Source of the DNA: Variibacter gotjawalensis
GTDB lineage: Bacteria > Pseudomonadota > Alphaproteobacteria > Rhizobiales > Xanthobacteraceae
DNA length: 64,000 nt
Direction of reading: 5' to 3'
NCBI RefSeq assembly: GCF_002355335.1
Contig: NZ_AP014946.1
Span: 2,681,501 to 2,745,500 of the forward strand
A model generated the notes under the pieces. The model ran no database searches. It was not told the DNA's origin and saw nothing but the letters and a program-made list of their open reading frames with translations. A program made the translations under genes and the position numbers. Below, in pieces: positions 44,022 to 54,083 of the stretch. The number at the start of each line of letters is the position of its first letter. Within the stretch, counting starts at the first letter, position 1.

Positions 44022-44294
44022 ATGGAAAACGCACAGCTTGGTTGGATCGCCGCGATTTTCGTTGGCGCGATTGCGGGTTGGCTCGCCGAGAAGGTGACGG
44101 CGAGCAACATGGGCATCATCACCAACATTATCCTCGGCATGATCGGCGCCGGCATCGGCGCTTGGCTCTTTGGTTTGCTGGGCGTGCGCCTCGGGTTGTC
44201 ACCGTGGCTGAACTACCTCGTGTCCGGCTTCGTGGGCGCGTGTCTGCTGATTTTCGCAACGCGCCTCATCGCACCAGGACGTTGGCGCGCTTAA
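44022..44294 (+). CDS. GlsB/YeaQ/YmgE-family membrane protein
   Basis: A 90-residue protein with three hydrophobic helices (about 8-24, 32-56, 62-82). It has the family pattern GWIAAIFVGAIAGWLAEKV, then IITNIILGMIGAGIGAWLFGLLG. Members are called transglycosylase-associated proteins and are often induced by acid or general stress, but their activity is not known. The ATG at 44022 starts the first helix directly. It lies 35 bases before the histone-like gene and may share its message. Confidence 0.85.
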   Translation: MENAQLGWIAAIFVGAIAGWLAEKVTASNMGIITNIILGMIGAGIGAWLFGLLGVRLGLSPWLNYLVSGFVGACLLIFATRLIAPGRWRA

Positions 44295-44329
44295 TGCATC
44301 ACTTTCCTTGAGACATTGGAGAACTCGAA

Positions 44330-44692
44330 ATGAAAAAAGCATCTGCCAAGAAGGCTTCGACCAAGAAGGCTTCTACAAAGAAAGCTTCAACAACGAAGCT
44401 GCCGACCGTTGCGTCGGTGAAGAAGAAGCTGCCGTCGGTCGCTAAAGTGAAAGCGAGCCTTCCGACAGCGGCTCAGATGAAAGCGAAGTTGCCTGCGATG
44501 CCGAAAGTGAAAGCATCGACAAAAGCAAAACTGAAGAAAGCCGCGACCTCGACGCCTGCGGTCGCGCTTGGCGTTGCCGCTCTCGCGGCTGGAGCGATCG
44601 CAACCGCGACTGCCGTCGCGCGTAGTTCGTCGAAGAGCAAGCCGAAGGCACTTGCCAAGCCGGCGAAGAAAAAAGCTGCTGCAAAAAAATAA
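44330..44692 (+). CDS. Histone H1-like Lys/Ala-rich protein
   Basis: A 120-residue, extremely basic protein. It opens with four AKKAST/TKKAST units, goes through KLP/VKA repeats (VKKKLPSVAKVKASLP), has a hydrophobic stretch of about 22 residues (TPAVALGVAALAAGAIATATAVA) and ends in PAKKKAAAKK. The Lys/Ala tails are like those of bacterial histone H1-like and AlgP-type proteins that bind DNA without sequence preference. The hydrophobic segment suggests membrane attachment. GGAGAACTCGAA lies just before the ATG. Its stress-type neighbour fits a role in nucleoid protection, which is inference. Confidence 0.7.
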   Translation: MKKASAKKASTKKASTKKASTTKLPTVASVKKKLPSVAKVKASLPTAAQMKAKLPAMPKVKASTKAKLKKAATSTPAVALGVAALAAGAIATATAVARSSSKSKPKALAKPAKKKAAAKK

Positions 44693-44882
44693 GCATTTCG
44701 CTGCGCGCGGCGGCGGGTTTGTATCTCAGCTCAACCGCTCGCAGCATTTGCTCCTTCGATTTGTGACGGCCTCTTGACATATTTTGCGAACACCCAGAGG
44801 CTGTTCCTTACGCAATACCCAAATATTTCATTTCGTATTTTGCTCGCGCTTCGAGCTTCATGCTTAATTCTTCTCCCAATAT

Positions 44883-45566
44883 GTGGAAACGATGCAGCTT
44901 GCGGTTTCGCGGATTGCCCGCGGTGAGGTTGAACGGCCCAATCTTCGTTTTGGTGTTCTTCTAGGTCCAGATTATTTTGGTAAGTCGTGGATGCTGCGTG
45001 AGCTTCAAAAGAACGCTGCGGCGCATTGCTTTTCTTACGATCACAACTTGTCAGAAAAAGAGTCGGACATCGTCCGCTCGATGCGTGAGGCGTTTAGACC
45101 GTCTGAGTTGTTAGCAGGGGGGCACTCGCCGGAATTGCTGCTCAGTGTCTTCAGCGTCTATTTGATCCATCTACGCGACCGTATTCTGGCAAGCGGTGTC
45201 GACAAGCCCGTCATCGTCGACTCCTATTATTACAAGCTCCTGGCGAAGTGCATTTTGCACGGCTTCATCAACGATCAGATCTTTCGACTTTGGCGTTCGC
45301 TTCCCGCCCCGGAGTTTGTGATTTATCTCGATATTGATCCTGAGACCGCGTGGGAACGGAGCGACGAAGGCCGGAAGCTCAATCGATTAGAATATTACGG
45401 CCGCGAGCCGAACCGCGCCGGTTTTGAACGTTTTCAAGCCGATATGCGTGCCTTGATGCTCCGCAAAACCAACGACATTAGAACTGAGTGTATTCGAGTC
45501 CAGCGCGGTTGCGAGCCGACCGTCAACGCTATCCGAACGTTGATGGCGGAGCCTGCTTTCGCCTAA
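44883..45566 (+). CDS. dTMP-kinase-like P-loop protein, orphan
   Basis: A 227-residue P-loop protein. The Walker A site is GPDYFGKS (28-35), in place of the GxDGxGKS of thymidylate kinase. Then come VIVDSYYYKLLAKCILHGF (like the kinase DR[YF] segment) and FVIYLDIDPETAWERSDEG, very like the LIDVDPEVALERxxxR lid start of dTMP kinase. It lacks the Asp-Arg pair in the usual form. Codon and base use are more AT-rich than in the neighbours. GTG at 44883 or ATG at 44892 could be the start and no good ribosome site is seen. It is a lone gene; the substrate may not be dTMP. Confidence 0.65.
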   Translation: METMQLAVSRIARGEVERPNLRFGVLLGPDYFGKSWMLRELQKNAAAHCFSYDHNLSEKESDIVRSMREAFRPSELLAGGHSPELLLSVFSVYLIHLRDRILASGVDKPVIVDSYYYKLLAKCILHGFINDQIFRLWRSLPAPEFVIYLDIDPETAWERSDEGRKLNRLEYYGREPNRAGFERFQADMRALMLRKTNDIRTECIRVQRGCEPTVNAIRTLMAEPAFA

Positions 45567-45665
45567 CAGGCAGCGCCGACACAAAGGCCTTCGGCCTTGC
45601 GTGATGCAACTTTTGGGTGTCCTATTTCTCTATAGGCAGATCAATATTGTTGCAGGAGCTCGCCG

Positions 45666-47072
45666 ATGCTCTTCTTCAAACGCACGCAAAGCCGTTTCTT
45701 CGCCGAACCCATCGATCTTAACCTGAGCCGCCGGGCACTGCTGCATGTCGGCTGCGCCTGCGCTGCCTTCAGTCTCATGCGCCCTGTCGCTGCGCTCGCG
45801 CAAAGCATACCGACGCCGGCAGCGGCGCCCGCGCGACCGATCCACGCTAAGCTCGATCAAGCCGCGAAAGCGATCGAAGCCAAAATGCTGGAATGGCGAC
45901 GCGACATTCATCAGCATCCCGAGCTCGGCAATCAGGAAAAGCGCACGGCCGGGATCGTCGCGGAGCACCTTAAGTCGCTTGGGTACGAGGTCCGCGAAGG
46001 CGTTGCGACGACGGGCGTTGTTGGCGTTCTGAAAGGCGAGGGCGGACCTGGTCCCGTCATCGCGGTGCGTGCCGACATGGATGCGCTGCCGGTTGCCGAA
46101 CAGGTCGACCTGCCGTTTGCCTCTAAGGTGAAGACGCGGTGGAACGGCGAAGAAGTCGGTGTGATGCACGCCTGCGGTCATGACTGCCACGTCGCGATCC
46201 AAATGGCTGTCGCCGAAATTGTTGCCGGCATGCGCAAGGAATTGCGCGGGACCGTGAAGCTCATCTTCCAGCCGGCCGAGGAGGGATTGCCGATCGGCGA
46301 GACCGGCGGCGCGCGCGTCATGGTCGAGCAAGGCGTCATGGCCGATCCTAAGCCCGATGCTGTATTCGGCCTGCACGTATCGTCCGCGGCGCCCGTGGGT
46401 GTCGTGTCGTATCGGCCGGGGCCGACGATGGCAGGCTCGGACACGTTCAAGATCGTCGTCAAAGGCCGACAGACGCACGGCGCCGTGCCGTGGGGCGGCG
46501 TCGATCCGATCACGATCGGCGCGACCATCGTCACGACGCTGCAGACCATCATCAGCCGAGAGACGGACATTCAGCGCAATCCCGCCGTTGTGACGATCGG
46601 CATTTTCAAAGGCGGCCAACGCCAGAACATCATCTCGGACAGCGCCGAACTCGTCGGCACGTTGCGGACCTACAGCGAGCCGCATCGCGCGCAGGTGAAA
46701 AAGCGGATCGGTGAGATAGCTGAAAATATCGCGCGCGGCATGAACGGCAGCGCCGAAGTTGCCTGGAATGAGTTCGCGTATCCGCCGCTCGTCAATGACG
46801 TAGCGTTGGTTGAGAAGATGGCGCCGACGCTGGCTCGCACATCGCCGAAACTCTTCCGGCTCGATCACCCAGCGAGCCCCAGCGAAGACTTTTCGTTCTT
46901 CGCGAACGTTGTGCCGGGCTTGTTCTTCTTCGTCGGCATCGCAGCGCCGGACGACAAGAATGCTGCGCCGAACCACTCGCCGCGCTTCCGCGTCGAAGAG
47001 GCCGGATTGATGCACGGTCTGCGCGGCATGCTGCATCTCGTCGCCGACTATACGGGCAGCGGAACGGACTAG
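45666..47072 (+). CDS. M20-family amidohydrolase with Tat signal
   Basis: A 468-residue exported metal hydrolase of the M20D (hippuricase / N-acyl-amino-acid hydrolase) group. The N-terminus has SRRALL (21-26) ahead of a hydrophobic stretch and ALAQ at about 43-46, i.e. a twin-arginine signal, which fits a protein exported folded with its metal. HACGHD at 168-173 holds the metal Cys/His and QPAEEG the catalytic Glu. GRQTHGAVPW and SEDFSFF belong to the dimer and metal-binding parts. It would cleave N-acyl amino acids or similar amides in the periplasm. A tandem duplicate with a frameshift follows 39 bases later. Confidence 0.88.
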   Translation: MLFFKRTQSRFFAEPIDLNLSRRALLHVGCACAAFSLMRPVAALAQSIPTPAAAPARPIHAKLDQAAKAIEAKMLEWRRDIHQHPELGNQEKRTAGIVAEHLKSLGYEVREGVATTGVVGVLKGEGGPGPVIAVRADMDALPVAEQVDLPFASKVKTRWNGEEVGVMHACGHDCHVAIQMAVAEIVAGMRKELRGTVKLIFQPAEEGLPIGETGGARVMVEQGVMADPKPDAVFGLHVSSAAPVGVVSYRPGPTMAGSDTFKIVVKGRQTHGAVPWGGVDPITIGATIVTTLQTIISRETDIQRNPAVVTIGIFKGGQRQNIISDSAELVGTLRTYSEPHRAQVKKRIGEIAENIARGMNGSAEVAWNEFAYPPLVNDVALVEKMAPTLARTSPKLFRLDHPASPSEDFSFFANVVPGLFFFVGIAAPDDKNAAPNHSPRFRVEEAGLMHGLRGMLHLVADYTGSGTD

Positions 47073-47111
47073 CCCGCGACGCGAAGGCCGCCCGTTTCAA
47101 TCTTTAGGACG

Positions 47112-48562
47112 TTGCACAACCCCCTTTTCGGGTGTCCAATTTGTCATTCCTTTTTCTGTTGTCCGAGCTTTTCGATGTCCATTTCCAAGCCCGCGCAGGG
47201 GCAGTTCATTGCCGAGGCCGTTGAGCCCATATCGACGGCGGCAGCTTTGCCAGGTTGCGTTTGTGCGGCCTGCGGACTGGTCGTCCCGCCAACAGGGCCG
47301 ACGGTCGCGCCAACCAGCGTTGCTCGCCCGATCCACGCACAGCTCGACGCCGCAGCTGCCGCGATCGAAGCAAGGATGATTGCGTGGCGCCGCGATTTCC
47401 ATGCGCATCCCGAGCTTGGCAATCAGGAGACGCGCACGGCCGGCATCGTCGCAGACCACCTCAAGCGTCTTGGCTACCAAGTGCACGAACGCATCGCGAC
47501 CACCGGCGTCGTTGGCTTGCTGAAGGGCGAGGGTGGAGAAGGTCCGGTCGTCGCTCTCCGCGCCGACATGGATGCTTTGCCGGTCGCCGAAGAAGTCGAT
47601 CTTCCATTCGCCTCAAAGGTCACAACGCAGTGGGGCGGCGAGACTGTCGGCGTGATGCACGCCTGCGGACACGATTGTCACGTTGCGGTATTGATGGCCG
47701 TCGCCGAAGTATTGGCCGAGCTGCGCGGCGAGTGGCGCGGCACCGTGAAGCTGATCTTCCAGCCTGCCGAGGAAGGGCTTCCGATTGGAGAGTCAGGCGG
47801 GGCGCGCGTGATGGTCGAGCAGGGCGCTATGATAGATCCCAAGCCCGATGTTGTGTTTGGTCTCCACGTCACCTCGGCGATGCCGGTTGGTGTGATCTCC
47901 TACAAGGCAGGCGTCACGATGGCTGCGTCGGATACATTCCGTATCACCGTCAAAGGAAGCCAGACGCACGGCGCTATGCCGTGGAAGGGCGTCGACCCGG
48001 TCACTATCGGCTCGACAATCGTCACCACGCTGCAAACGATCGTCAGTCGCGAGTCCGATATCAATCGCAATCCCGCTGTCGTCACCGTCGGTCAGTTCAA
48101 AGGCGGTCAGCGGCAGAATATCATTTCCGACAAGGCCGAACTTCTCGGCACCGCGCGCACGTATAGCGACGATCATCGGGGTTCGTGATGACGCGCATCG
48201 GCGAGATCGCCGAGAGTGTCGCAGTGGGCATGAGAGGACGCGTCCAAGTTGAATGGGGCGAATTCCCATATCCGGCCGTTTACAACGACGCGGCCTTGGT
48301 CGAGCGAATGGCGCCGAGCCTTGCGCGTGCCGCGCCAAAGGCCGTTCGCATGGATTATCCCGCTAGCGGCAGCGAGGACTTTTCGTTCTTCTCGAATATC
48401 GTGCCGGGGTTGTTCTTCTTCGTCGGCATCGCAGCGCCGGACGACAAGGAGCCGGCACCCAATCATTCGCCGCGCTTCCGTGTTGAGGAAGCAGGGCTCA
48501 TCCACGGCCTGCGCGGCATGTTGCATCTCGTCGCCGACTATACGGGCAGCGGAACGGCCTGA
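47112..48562 (+). pseudogene. Tandem copy of the M20 amidohydrolase, frameshifted
   Basis: Reads as the same enzyme to HACGHDCH, QPAEEG and KGSQTHGAMPW, then stops early at 48186-48188 (DDHRGS). The following frame picks up at once with TRIGEIAESVAVGM and runs to the family end SEDFSFFSNIVPGL ... YTGSGTA. A missing G in the run at 48178-48181 would restore DDHRGFVMTRIGEI. The N-terminus also lacks the SRR Tat motif of the first copy, though PGCVCAACG still lines up with it. Either a decaying duplicate or a homopolymer error. The 3-prime ends of both copies are nearly identical. Confidence 0.8.
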
Positions 48563-49735
48563 TCAGCGGAAGCGTAGGTTCGCGCGCGATAGCTCGCTTG
48601 TCGAGCGGACGCCCATCAGCTTCATGTCGCGCACGATCTCGGTGCGTAGCTGGCCGAGCGCGCGCTCGACGCCGGCCTGGCCCGCCGCCGCGAGCGGATA
48701 GAGATAGTAGCGGCCGACGCCGACGGCCTTAGCGCCGAGCGACAGCGCTTTCAGCACATGCGTGCCGCGCTGCACGCCGCCGTCCATAATGACGTCGATG
48801 CGGTCACCCACCGCATCCGCGATTTCGGCGAGCTGATCGAATGCCGCGCGCGAACCGTCGAGCTGGCGTCCACCGTGGTTCGAGAGGATGATCCCGGTGC
48901 AGCCGATGTCGACGGCGCGCTTCGCATCCTCGACTGACATGACGCCTTTGAGGCAAAACTGGCCGTTCCATTCGCGCACCATCAGCGCGACGTCGTCCCA
49001 CGTCATCGCCGGATCGAGCATCTCGGTGAAATAGCGGCTGATCGACATGACGCCGCCGCCCATATCGACGTGGGTGTCGAGTTGCGGCAACTTGAAGCTC
49101 TCGTGCGTGAGGTAGTTGAGCGCCCATGCCGGTTTCACGGCGAATTGCAGCATTCCCGCGAGGTTGAGGCGGAAAGGAATCGAAAAGCCGGTGCGCAGGT
49201 CGCGCTCGCGATTGCCGCCCGTGATGCTGTCGACCGTCAGCATCATGACTTCGACGCCCGCATCCTTCGCGCGCTGCATCATCGCGCGGTTCAAACCGCG
49301 ATCCTTGTGGAAGTAGAACTGATAGGCCTGCGGCGTCGCGCGGCTGATGTGCCGCGCCTCTTCTAGGCTCACGGTCCCGAGCGACGAGACACCGAACATC
49401 GTGCCGAACTTGCCGGCGGCGGCTGCCACCGCGCGCTCGCCGTCATGGTGGAAGAGCCGTTGCAGCGCCGTCGGCGAGCAATAGAAAGGGACAGCAAGCT
49501 TCTGCCCCATCACGGTGACGGACGTGTCGACCTCCGACACACCGCGCAAAATGTTCGGCACGAGGTCGCACTGCTCGAAGCTTGTCGTGTTCCGCCGCAG
49601 CGTCGTTTCGTCGTCCGCCGCGCCGTCGATGTAGTTGAAGATCGGGCCGGGCAGGCGCCGCTTCGCCATCGCGCGGAAGTCATGGAAGTTGTGGCAGTCG
49701 GTGAGACGAAACACGAGCAATATCCAAGCTAGCAA
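48563..49735 (-). CDS. FMN-dependent L-2-hydroxyacid oxidase/dehydrogenase (LldD family)
   Basis: A 390-residue flavin enzyme of the glycolate oxidase/lactate dehydrogenase family, which oxidises L-lactate, mandelate or another 2-hydroxyacid and passes electrons to quinone or oxygen. It has the family opening DCHNFHDFRAMAKRRLPGPIFNYIDGAADDE. The FMN/active-site loop is LSNHGGRQLDGS with the catalytic His and Arg, and the FMN-phosphate site is IDVIMDGGVQRGTHVLKALSLGA. The catalytic Lys is in FCLKGVMS. The start is uncertain by about 8 residues. Its stop meets the stop of the M20 copy. A monocistronic catabolic gene; exact substrate unknown. Confidence 0.87.
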   Translation of the reverse strand: MLAWILLVFRLTDCHNFHDFRAMAKRRLPGPIFNYIDGAADDETTLRRNTTSFEQCDLVPNILRGVSEVDTSVTVMGQKLAVPFYCSPTALQRLFHHDGERAVAAAAGKFGTMFGVSSLGTVSLEEARHISRATPQAYQFYFHKDRGLNRAMMQRAKDAGVEVMMLTVDSITGGNRERDLRTGFSIPFRLNLAGMLQFAVKPAWALNYLTHESFKLPQLDTHVDMGGGVMSISRYFTEMLDPAMTWDDVALMVREWNGQFCLKGVMSVEDAKRAVDIGCTGIILSNHGGRQLDGSRAAFDQLAEIADAVGDRIDVIMDGGVQRGTHVLKALSLGAKAVGVGRYYLYPLAAAGQAGVERALGQLRTEIVRDMKLMGVRSTSELSRANLRFR

Positions 49736-49822
49736 CTTGAAGGCGAAGACGTAGCCGATCTCTACCGCATACGGTAGCGTACGGGCACAGAAACTCAGGC
49801 ATCGCTGTCGGGGTCCGGCCGC

Positions 49823-50962
49823 TCAGCGAATACGCTGGCGGATCCACTTGATCATCGCCTGAGCGATGTCGCGGTTGTTCTTCTCGAGCATCATCATGTG
49901 ACCATTGCCGCGAATGCTGATCTCGCCGAGAGCGATCCGGTCCGTCTTCACCCCGGCCTGCGTGAGAAACGCGGTGGTGCAGTCGTCGTAGGTGGCCCGG
50001 AACGAGGCTTCGCCCGTTACGACGACGGTGGGCACTTTGGCGATGTTCGGCAATTTGCGGACGGGCTCGGCCTGCAGCCAGCAGCGGATGTGACCATCGC
50101 TACGCGCCTTGTCTTCCTGAACGACCTGGAGGTCCTCGGGAGCCTTGACCGCGGGTTCGAATGCGAGCGGCAACCGCGTCACGCCATGCGCGCGGGCGCG
50201 TTCCTTCCCGGAGGTCTCCCACCAGGTGTCTCCACCCTTGAAGACGACGTCGAAAAACGGAGGACCGTTGGGCTCGACCGCAATATGCGCTTTGACGAGG
50301 TCTGGCTTTTGATCCGACATCGCGAAGCCGAACACACTCGCCTGCGAATGCGTGAGCAGGATCGACGGGCCGACTTTCTGCAGCAGTGCGATCATCGCGG
50401 GCGTCATAACTTCTTCGGTCTTGCCCGCGCTTGCGATGTAGGCGACCTGCGATGCGTAGAATTGATCGAACGCCGCGTTGCCGCGAATGCCAGGACCGCC
50501 CGGCCATTGCGTGTGCAGCTTCGCTTGCGGCCACAGCTTGAAATTCTCCGTGCCGGTGAAACGCTCTTCCAGCGCCGTCGCCGGGAAGCGCGTGTAAGCG
50601 CCGTACGCGTCAGGATTGTCACCGGAGCGCCCGCGGCCGACCTGATCGACGATGTAGACCGCGAAGCCTTGGTCGACGAAATGCTGCGCCCATCCGGCGC
50701 GCCCGTCCGGCGTGCCTGTGAAGTTTGAGCCGGTCTGCGCGGTCCCGTGCACCATCACGACAGGGTAGCGATGCTTGATCTTCTTCGGTGCGCGATACTC
50801 GACATACATCTGGCCGGTCATCAGCACGCGGTTGTTGATCGTCTCGAACTTCCCGCCGACGAAGAAGTAACCCTCGGGCTGCGTCGGTTTGAATGTCTGC
50901 GCATGCGCGACGGAAGTCGCCAGCAGGGAGGCCAAAGCGATGGCTGCAAGTTTGCGCGTCAC
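49823..50962 (-). CDS. Secreted alpha/beta hydrolase with atypical nucleophile elbow
   Basis: A 379-residue exported hydrolase. I chose the GTG at 50962 because GAGGAAACGAC lies before it and it gives a signal peptide (MTRKLAAIALASLLATSVAHAQ). The oxyanion region is VVMVHGTAQTGSNF and a Gly-rich turn is VGRGRSGDNPD. The nucleophile elbow reads LLTHSQASVFGF with Ser206; most relatives have GxSxG, so His replaces the first Gly and Ala the last. The catalytic His is likely in GNGHMMMLEKNN. Substrate unknown: an ester or lactone. It converges on nothing; a terminator and groEL lie upstream on the same strand. Confidence 0.78.
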   Translation of the reverse strand: MTRKLAAIALASLLATSVAHAQTFKPTQPEGYFFVGGKFETINNRVLMTGQMYVEYRAPKKIKHRYPVVMVHGTAQTGSNFTGTPDGRAGWAQHFVDQGFAVYIVDQVGRGRSGDNPDAYGAYTRFPATALEERFTGTENFKLWPQAKLHTQWPGGPGIRGNAAFDQFYASQVAYIASAGKTEEVMTPAMIALLQKVGPSILLTHSQASVFGFAMSDQKPDLVKAHIAVEPNGPPFFDVVFKGGDTWWETSGKERARAHGVTRLPLAFEPAVKAPEDLQVVQEDKARSDGHIRCWLQAEPVRKLPNIAKVPTVVVTGEASFRATYDDCTTAFLTQAGVKTDRIALGEISIRGNGHMMMLEKNNRDIAQAMIKWIRQRIR

Positions 50963-51050
50963 GTCGTTTCCTCGTTCTTTTTCTTTTGGACGAGACCTCG
51001 GTAGCAAGTCACGGCGCGAAGCGAAACGTCGCGTGCCGGCGCTCGCAAAC

Positions 51051-51080
51051 AAAAACCCCGGCATCGCTGCCGGGGTTTTC
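51051..51080 (-). terminator. Rho-independent terminator of groESL (also reads both ways)
   Basis: CCCCGGCA (51056-51063) pairs with TGCCGGGG (51068-51075) around TCGC. On the minus strand a T-run (TTTTTG) follows; the plus strand also has TTTT. It lies 27 bases after the groEL stop. Confidence 0.9.
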
Positions 51081-51102
51081 GCGTCGTAGAACTAAGCGGA
51101 GC

Positions 51103-52761
<1,659 letters not shown>

Positions 52762-52765
52762 TCAA

Positions 52766-52791
52766 ACAAAAACACCGCCCATGCGGGCGGT
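52766..52791 (-). terminator. Intercistronic hairpin between groES and groEL
   Basis: ACCGCCC (52774-52780) and GGGCGGT (52785-52791) pair around ATGC, and TGTTTTTG follows on the minus strand. The structure is 11 bases after the groES stop and looks like a weak terminator or RNA-processing site that would set the groES to groEL ratio. Confidence 0.6.
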
Positions 52792-52801
52792 GGACGCCGC
52801 G

Positions 52802-53119
52802 TTACGCGGCCTTCTTCTTCGTTGCGACGGTGCCTTCGATAACACCCATCACGTCGGACTCCTTCATGATGAGGAGATCCTGGCCGTCGATCTTCACTTC
52901 CGTGCCCGACCATTTGCCGAACAGGACGACGTCGCCGACCTTGAGGTCGATCGGAATGAGCTTGCCGGCTTCGTCACGGCCACCCGGGCCGACGGCGATG
53001 ATCTCGCCCTGCGACGGCTTCTCTTGTGCGGTGTCCGGAATGATGATGCCGCCGGCGGACTTCTGCTCGGCATCGATGCGCTTGACGACGACGCGGTCGT
53101 GAAGCGGGCGGAACTTCAT
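52802..53119 (-). CDS. groES: Co-chaperonin GroES
   Basis: A 105-residue lid of the GroEL cage. It begins [35 protein letters not shown] (mobile loop included) and contains [19 protein letters not shown]. The ATG at 53119 has GGAGG 6 bases upstream; another in-frame ATG 12 bases earlier overlaps that ribosome site and is not used. The C-terminus has an unusual short Lys/Ala run (VATKKKAA). First gene of the groESL operon. Confidence 0.97.
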   Translation of the reverse strand: MKFRPLHDRVVVKRIDAEQKSAGGIIIPDTAQEKPSQGEIIAVGPGGRDEAGKLIPIDLKVGDVVLFGKWSGTEVKIDGQDLLIMKESDVMGVIEGTVATKKKAA

Positions 53120-53248
53120 GGTATCCTCCAAGTCATTGGATTTGCTTCGAATTCTGGGGTCGAACTTCGCGCTTCGGGAGCCTCTGCCGCAAGTTCACGC
53201 GGGAGATAGGGCAGACCCTACAGGCCTTCAAGAGGCCGTGAGCAGTTT

Positions 53249-53275
53249 TTAGCACTCATCAGTGTGGATTGCTAA
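53249..53275 (-). promoter_or_regulatory. CIRCE element (HrcA operator) upstream of groESL
   Basis: TTAGCACTC, a 9-base spacer, then GATTGCTAA. The consensus is TTAGCACTC-N9-GAGTGCTAA, so the spacing is right and only one base of 18 differs. It lies 130 bases before the groES start. HrcA would bind here to hold groESL down without heat stress. hrcA itself is not in the window. Confidence 0.9.
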
Positions 53276-53385
53276 CGGAAGTTCTTGGCATCGCTAACGT
53301 CCGCTGGCGCGCGCAATCGTGTCTTGTTTCGGTAACAGAATATGCGCAGGGTGCCCTCGCGAGGAATCACCAACGGAGAGAAACG

Positions 53386-53736
53386 ATGATCAAGACATGG
53401 ATCGCGGCCGGGGCCGCGTTGCTACTTGCTGGCGCATTCGCGCCGCAGCGCGCCGAAGCGCTTCCTGTCAGCCCGCTACCGGCAGTCTCTGACGTAGAGA
53501 ACGTAGCGCTCTGCTTCTACGTCGACGGCTGGAACGGCCCGGGCCTTTACCAGTGCGGTTATCGCTTCCGCCGCGGCTCCGGCTGGCACGGTCATCGCGG
53601 TGGTCATCGTCATCACCATCACGGTGGTCGTCATCATCACGGCGGCGGCCGTCACATGCATGGCGGCGGTCGCCACATGGGCGGCGGTCGTCACGGTGGC
53701 GGTCATCGCCACGGCGGCGGTCGCGGACGCCGCTAA
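53386..53736 (+). CDS. Small secreted His/Gly-rich protein with CFYxDGW motif
   Basis: A 116-residue protein with a signal peptide (MIKTWIAAGAALLLAGAFAP, cleaved near AEA). It carries VALCFYVDGWNGPGLYQCGYRFRRGSGW and then a tail of about 45 residues of Gly and His in short GGRH/HHHGG units, which should bind metal. CGGAGAG precedes the ATG. The next gene encodes a paralogue without the His tail. The motif with two Cys may form a small disulfide-bonded fold. Function unknown. Confidence 0.7.
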   Translation: MIKTWIAAGAALLLAGAFAPQRAEALPVSPLPAVSDVENVALCFYVDGWNGPGLYQCGYRFRRGSGWHGHRGGHRHHHHGGRHHHGGGRHMHGGGRHMGGGRHGGGHRHGGGRGRR

Positions 53737-53828
53737 TCTGCGTTCCAACTCGAACGCATTCGAGATTGAAAACGTTGGGGCTCGATCGCAAGATCGGGCC
53801 CTTCGTCTTTTTCAACGGAGCTTTACTC

Positions 53829-54083
53829 ATGCGCATATTTAAAGTCGTTCTGACGTCGCTCGCAATCGCCGCCATTTCACCTGCCGACGCGAGCGCCTTT
53901 CCACGTGCTGTCGGTTCTGTCGCGTCGCTGATCGACGCTAGGGTTTGCTTCTATCCGGATGGATGGAAAGGGCCGGGCCTCTACGAGTGCGGCTATCAAT
54001 TCAATCGTGGTTTCGGCTGGCTCGGCAAAGGCAACGTGAAGCCACGCAAGCACGCGCGGAAACTCAGCCGGCGTGCACGCTAA
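53829..54083 (+). CDS. Small secreted protein with CFYxDGW motif, paralogue
   Basis: An 84-residue protein with a signal peptide (MRIFKVVLTSLAIAAISPADASA). It has RVCFYPDGWKGPGLYECGYQFNRGFGW, close to its neighbour's motif, and a short basic tail (KPRKHARKLSRRAR) in place of the His/Gly tail. Starts 93 bases after the neighbour's stop, so the pair is a tandem duplication. The shared core with CFYxDGWxGPGLYxCGYxFxRGxGW defines a small family of alphaproteobacterial exported proteins that I cannot name. Confidence 0.68.
   Translation: MRIFKVVLTSLAIAAISPADASAFPRAVGSVASLIDARVCFYPDGWKGPGLYECGYQFNRGFGWLGKGNVKPRKHARKLSRRAR

Noticed and set aside
44770-44800. TTGACA-like -35 box before the kinase-like gene
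   Set aside because: No acceptable -10 box lies 16-18 bases downstream, so the promoter cannot be supported.
45630-47036. 468-codon minus-strand frame opposite the M20 gene
   Set aside because: Same length as the real gene only by mirror effect of codon use; no domain and no start signals.
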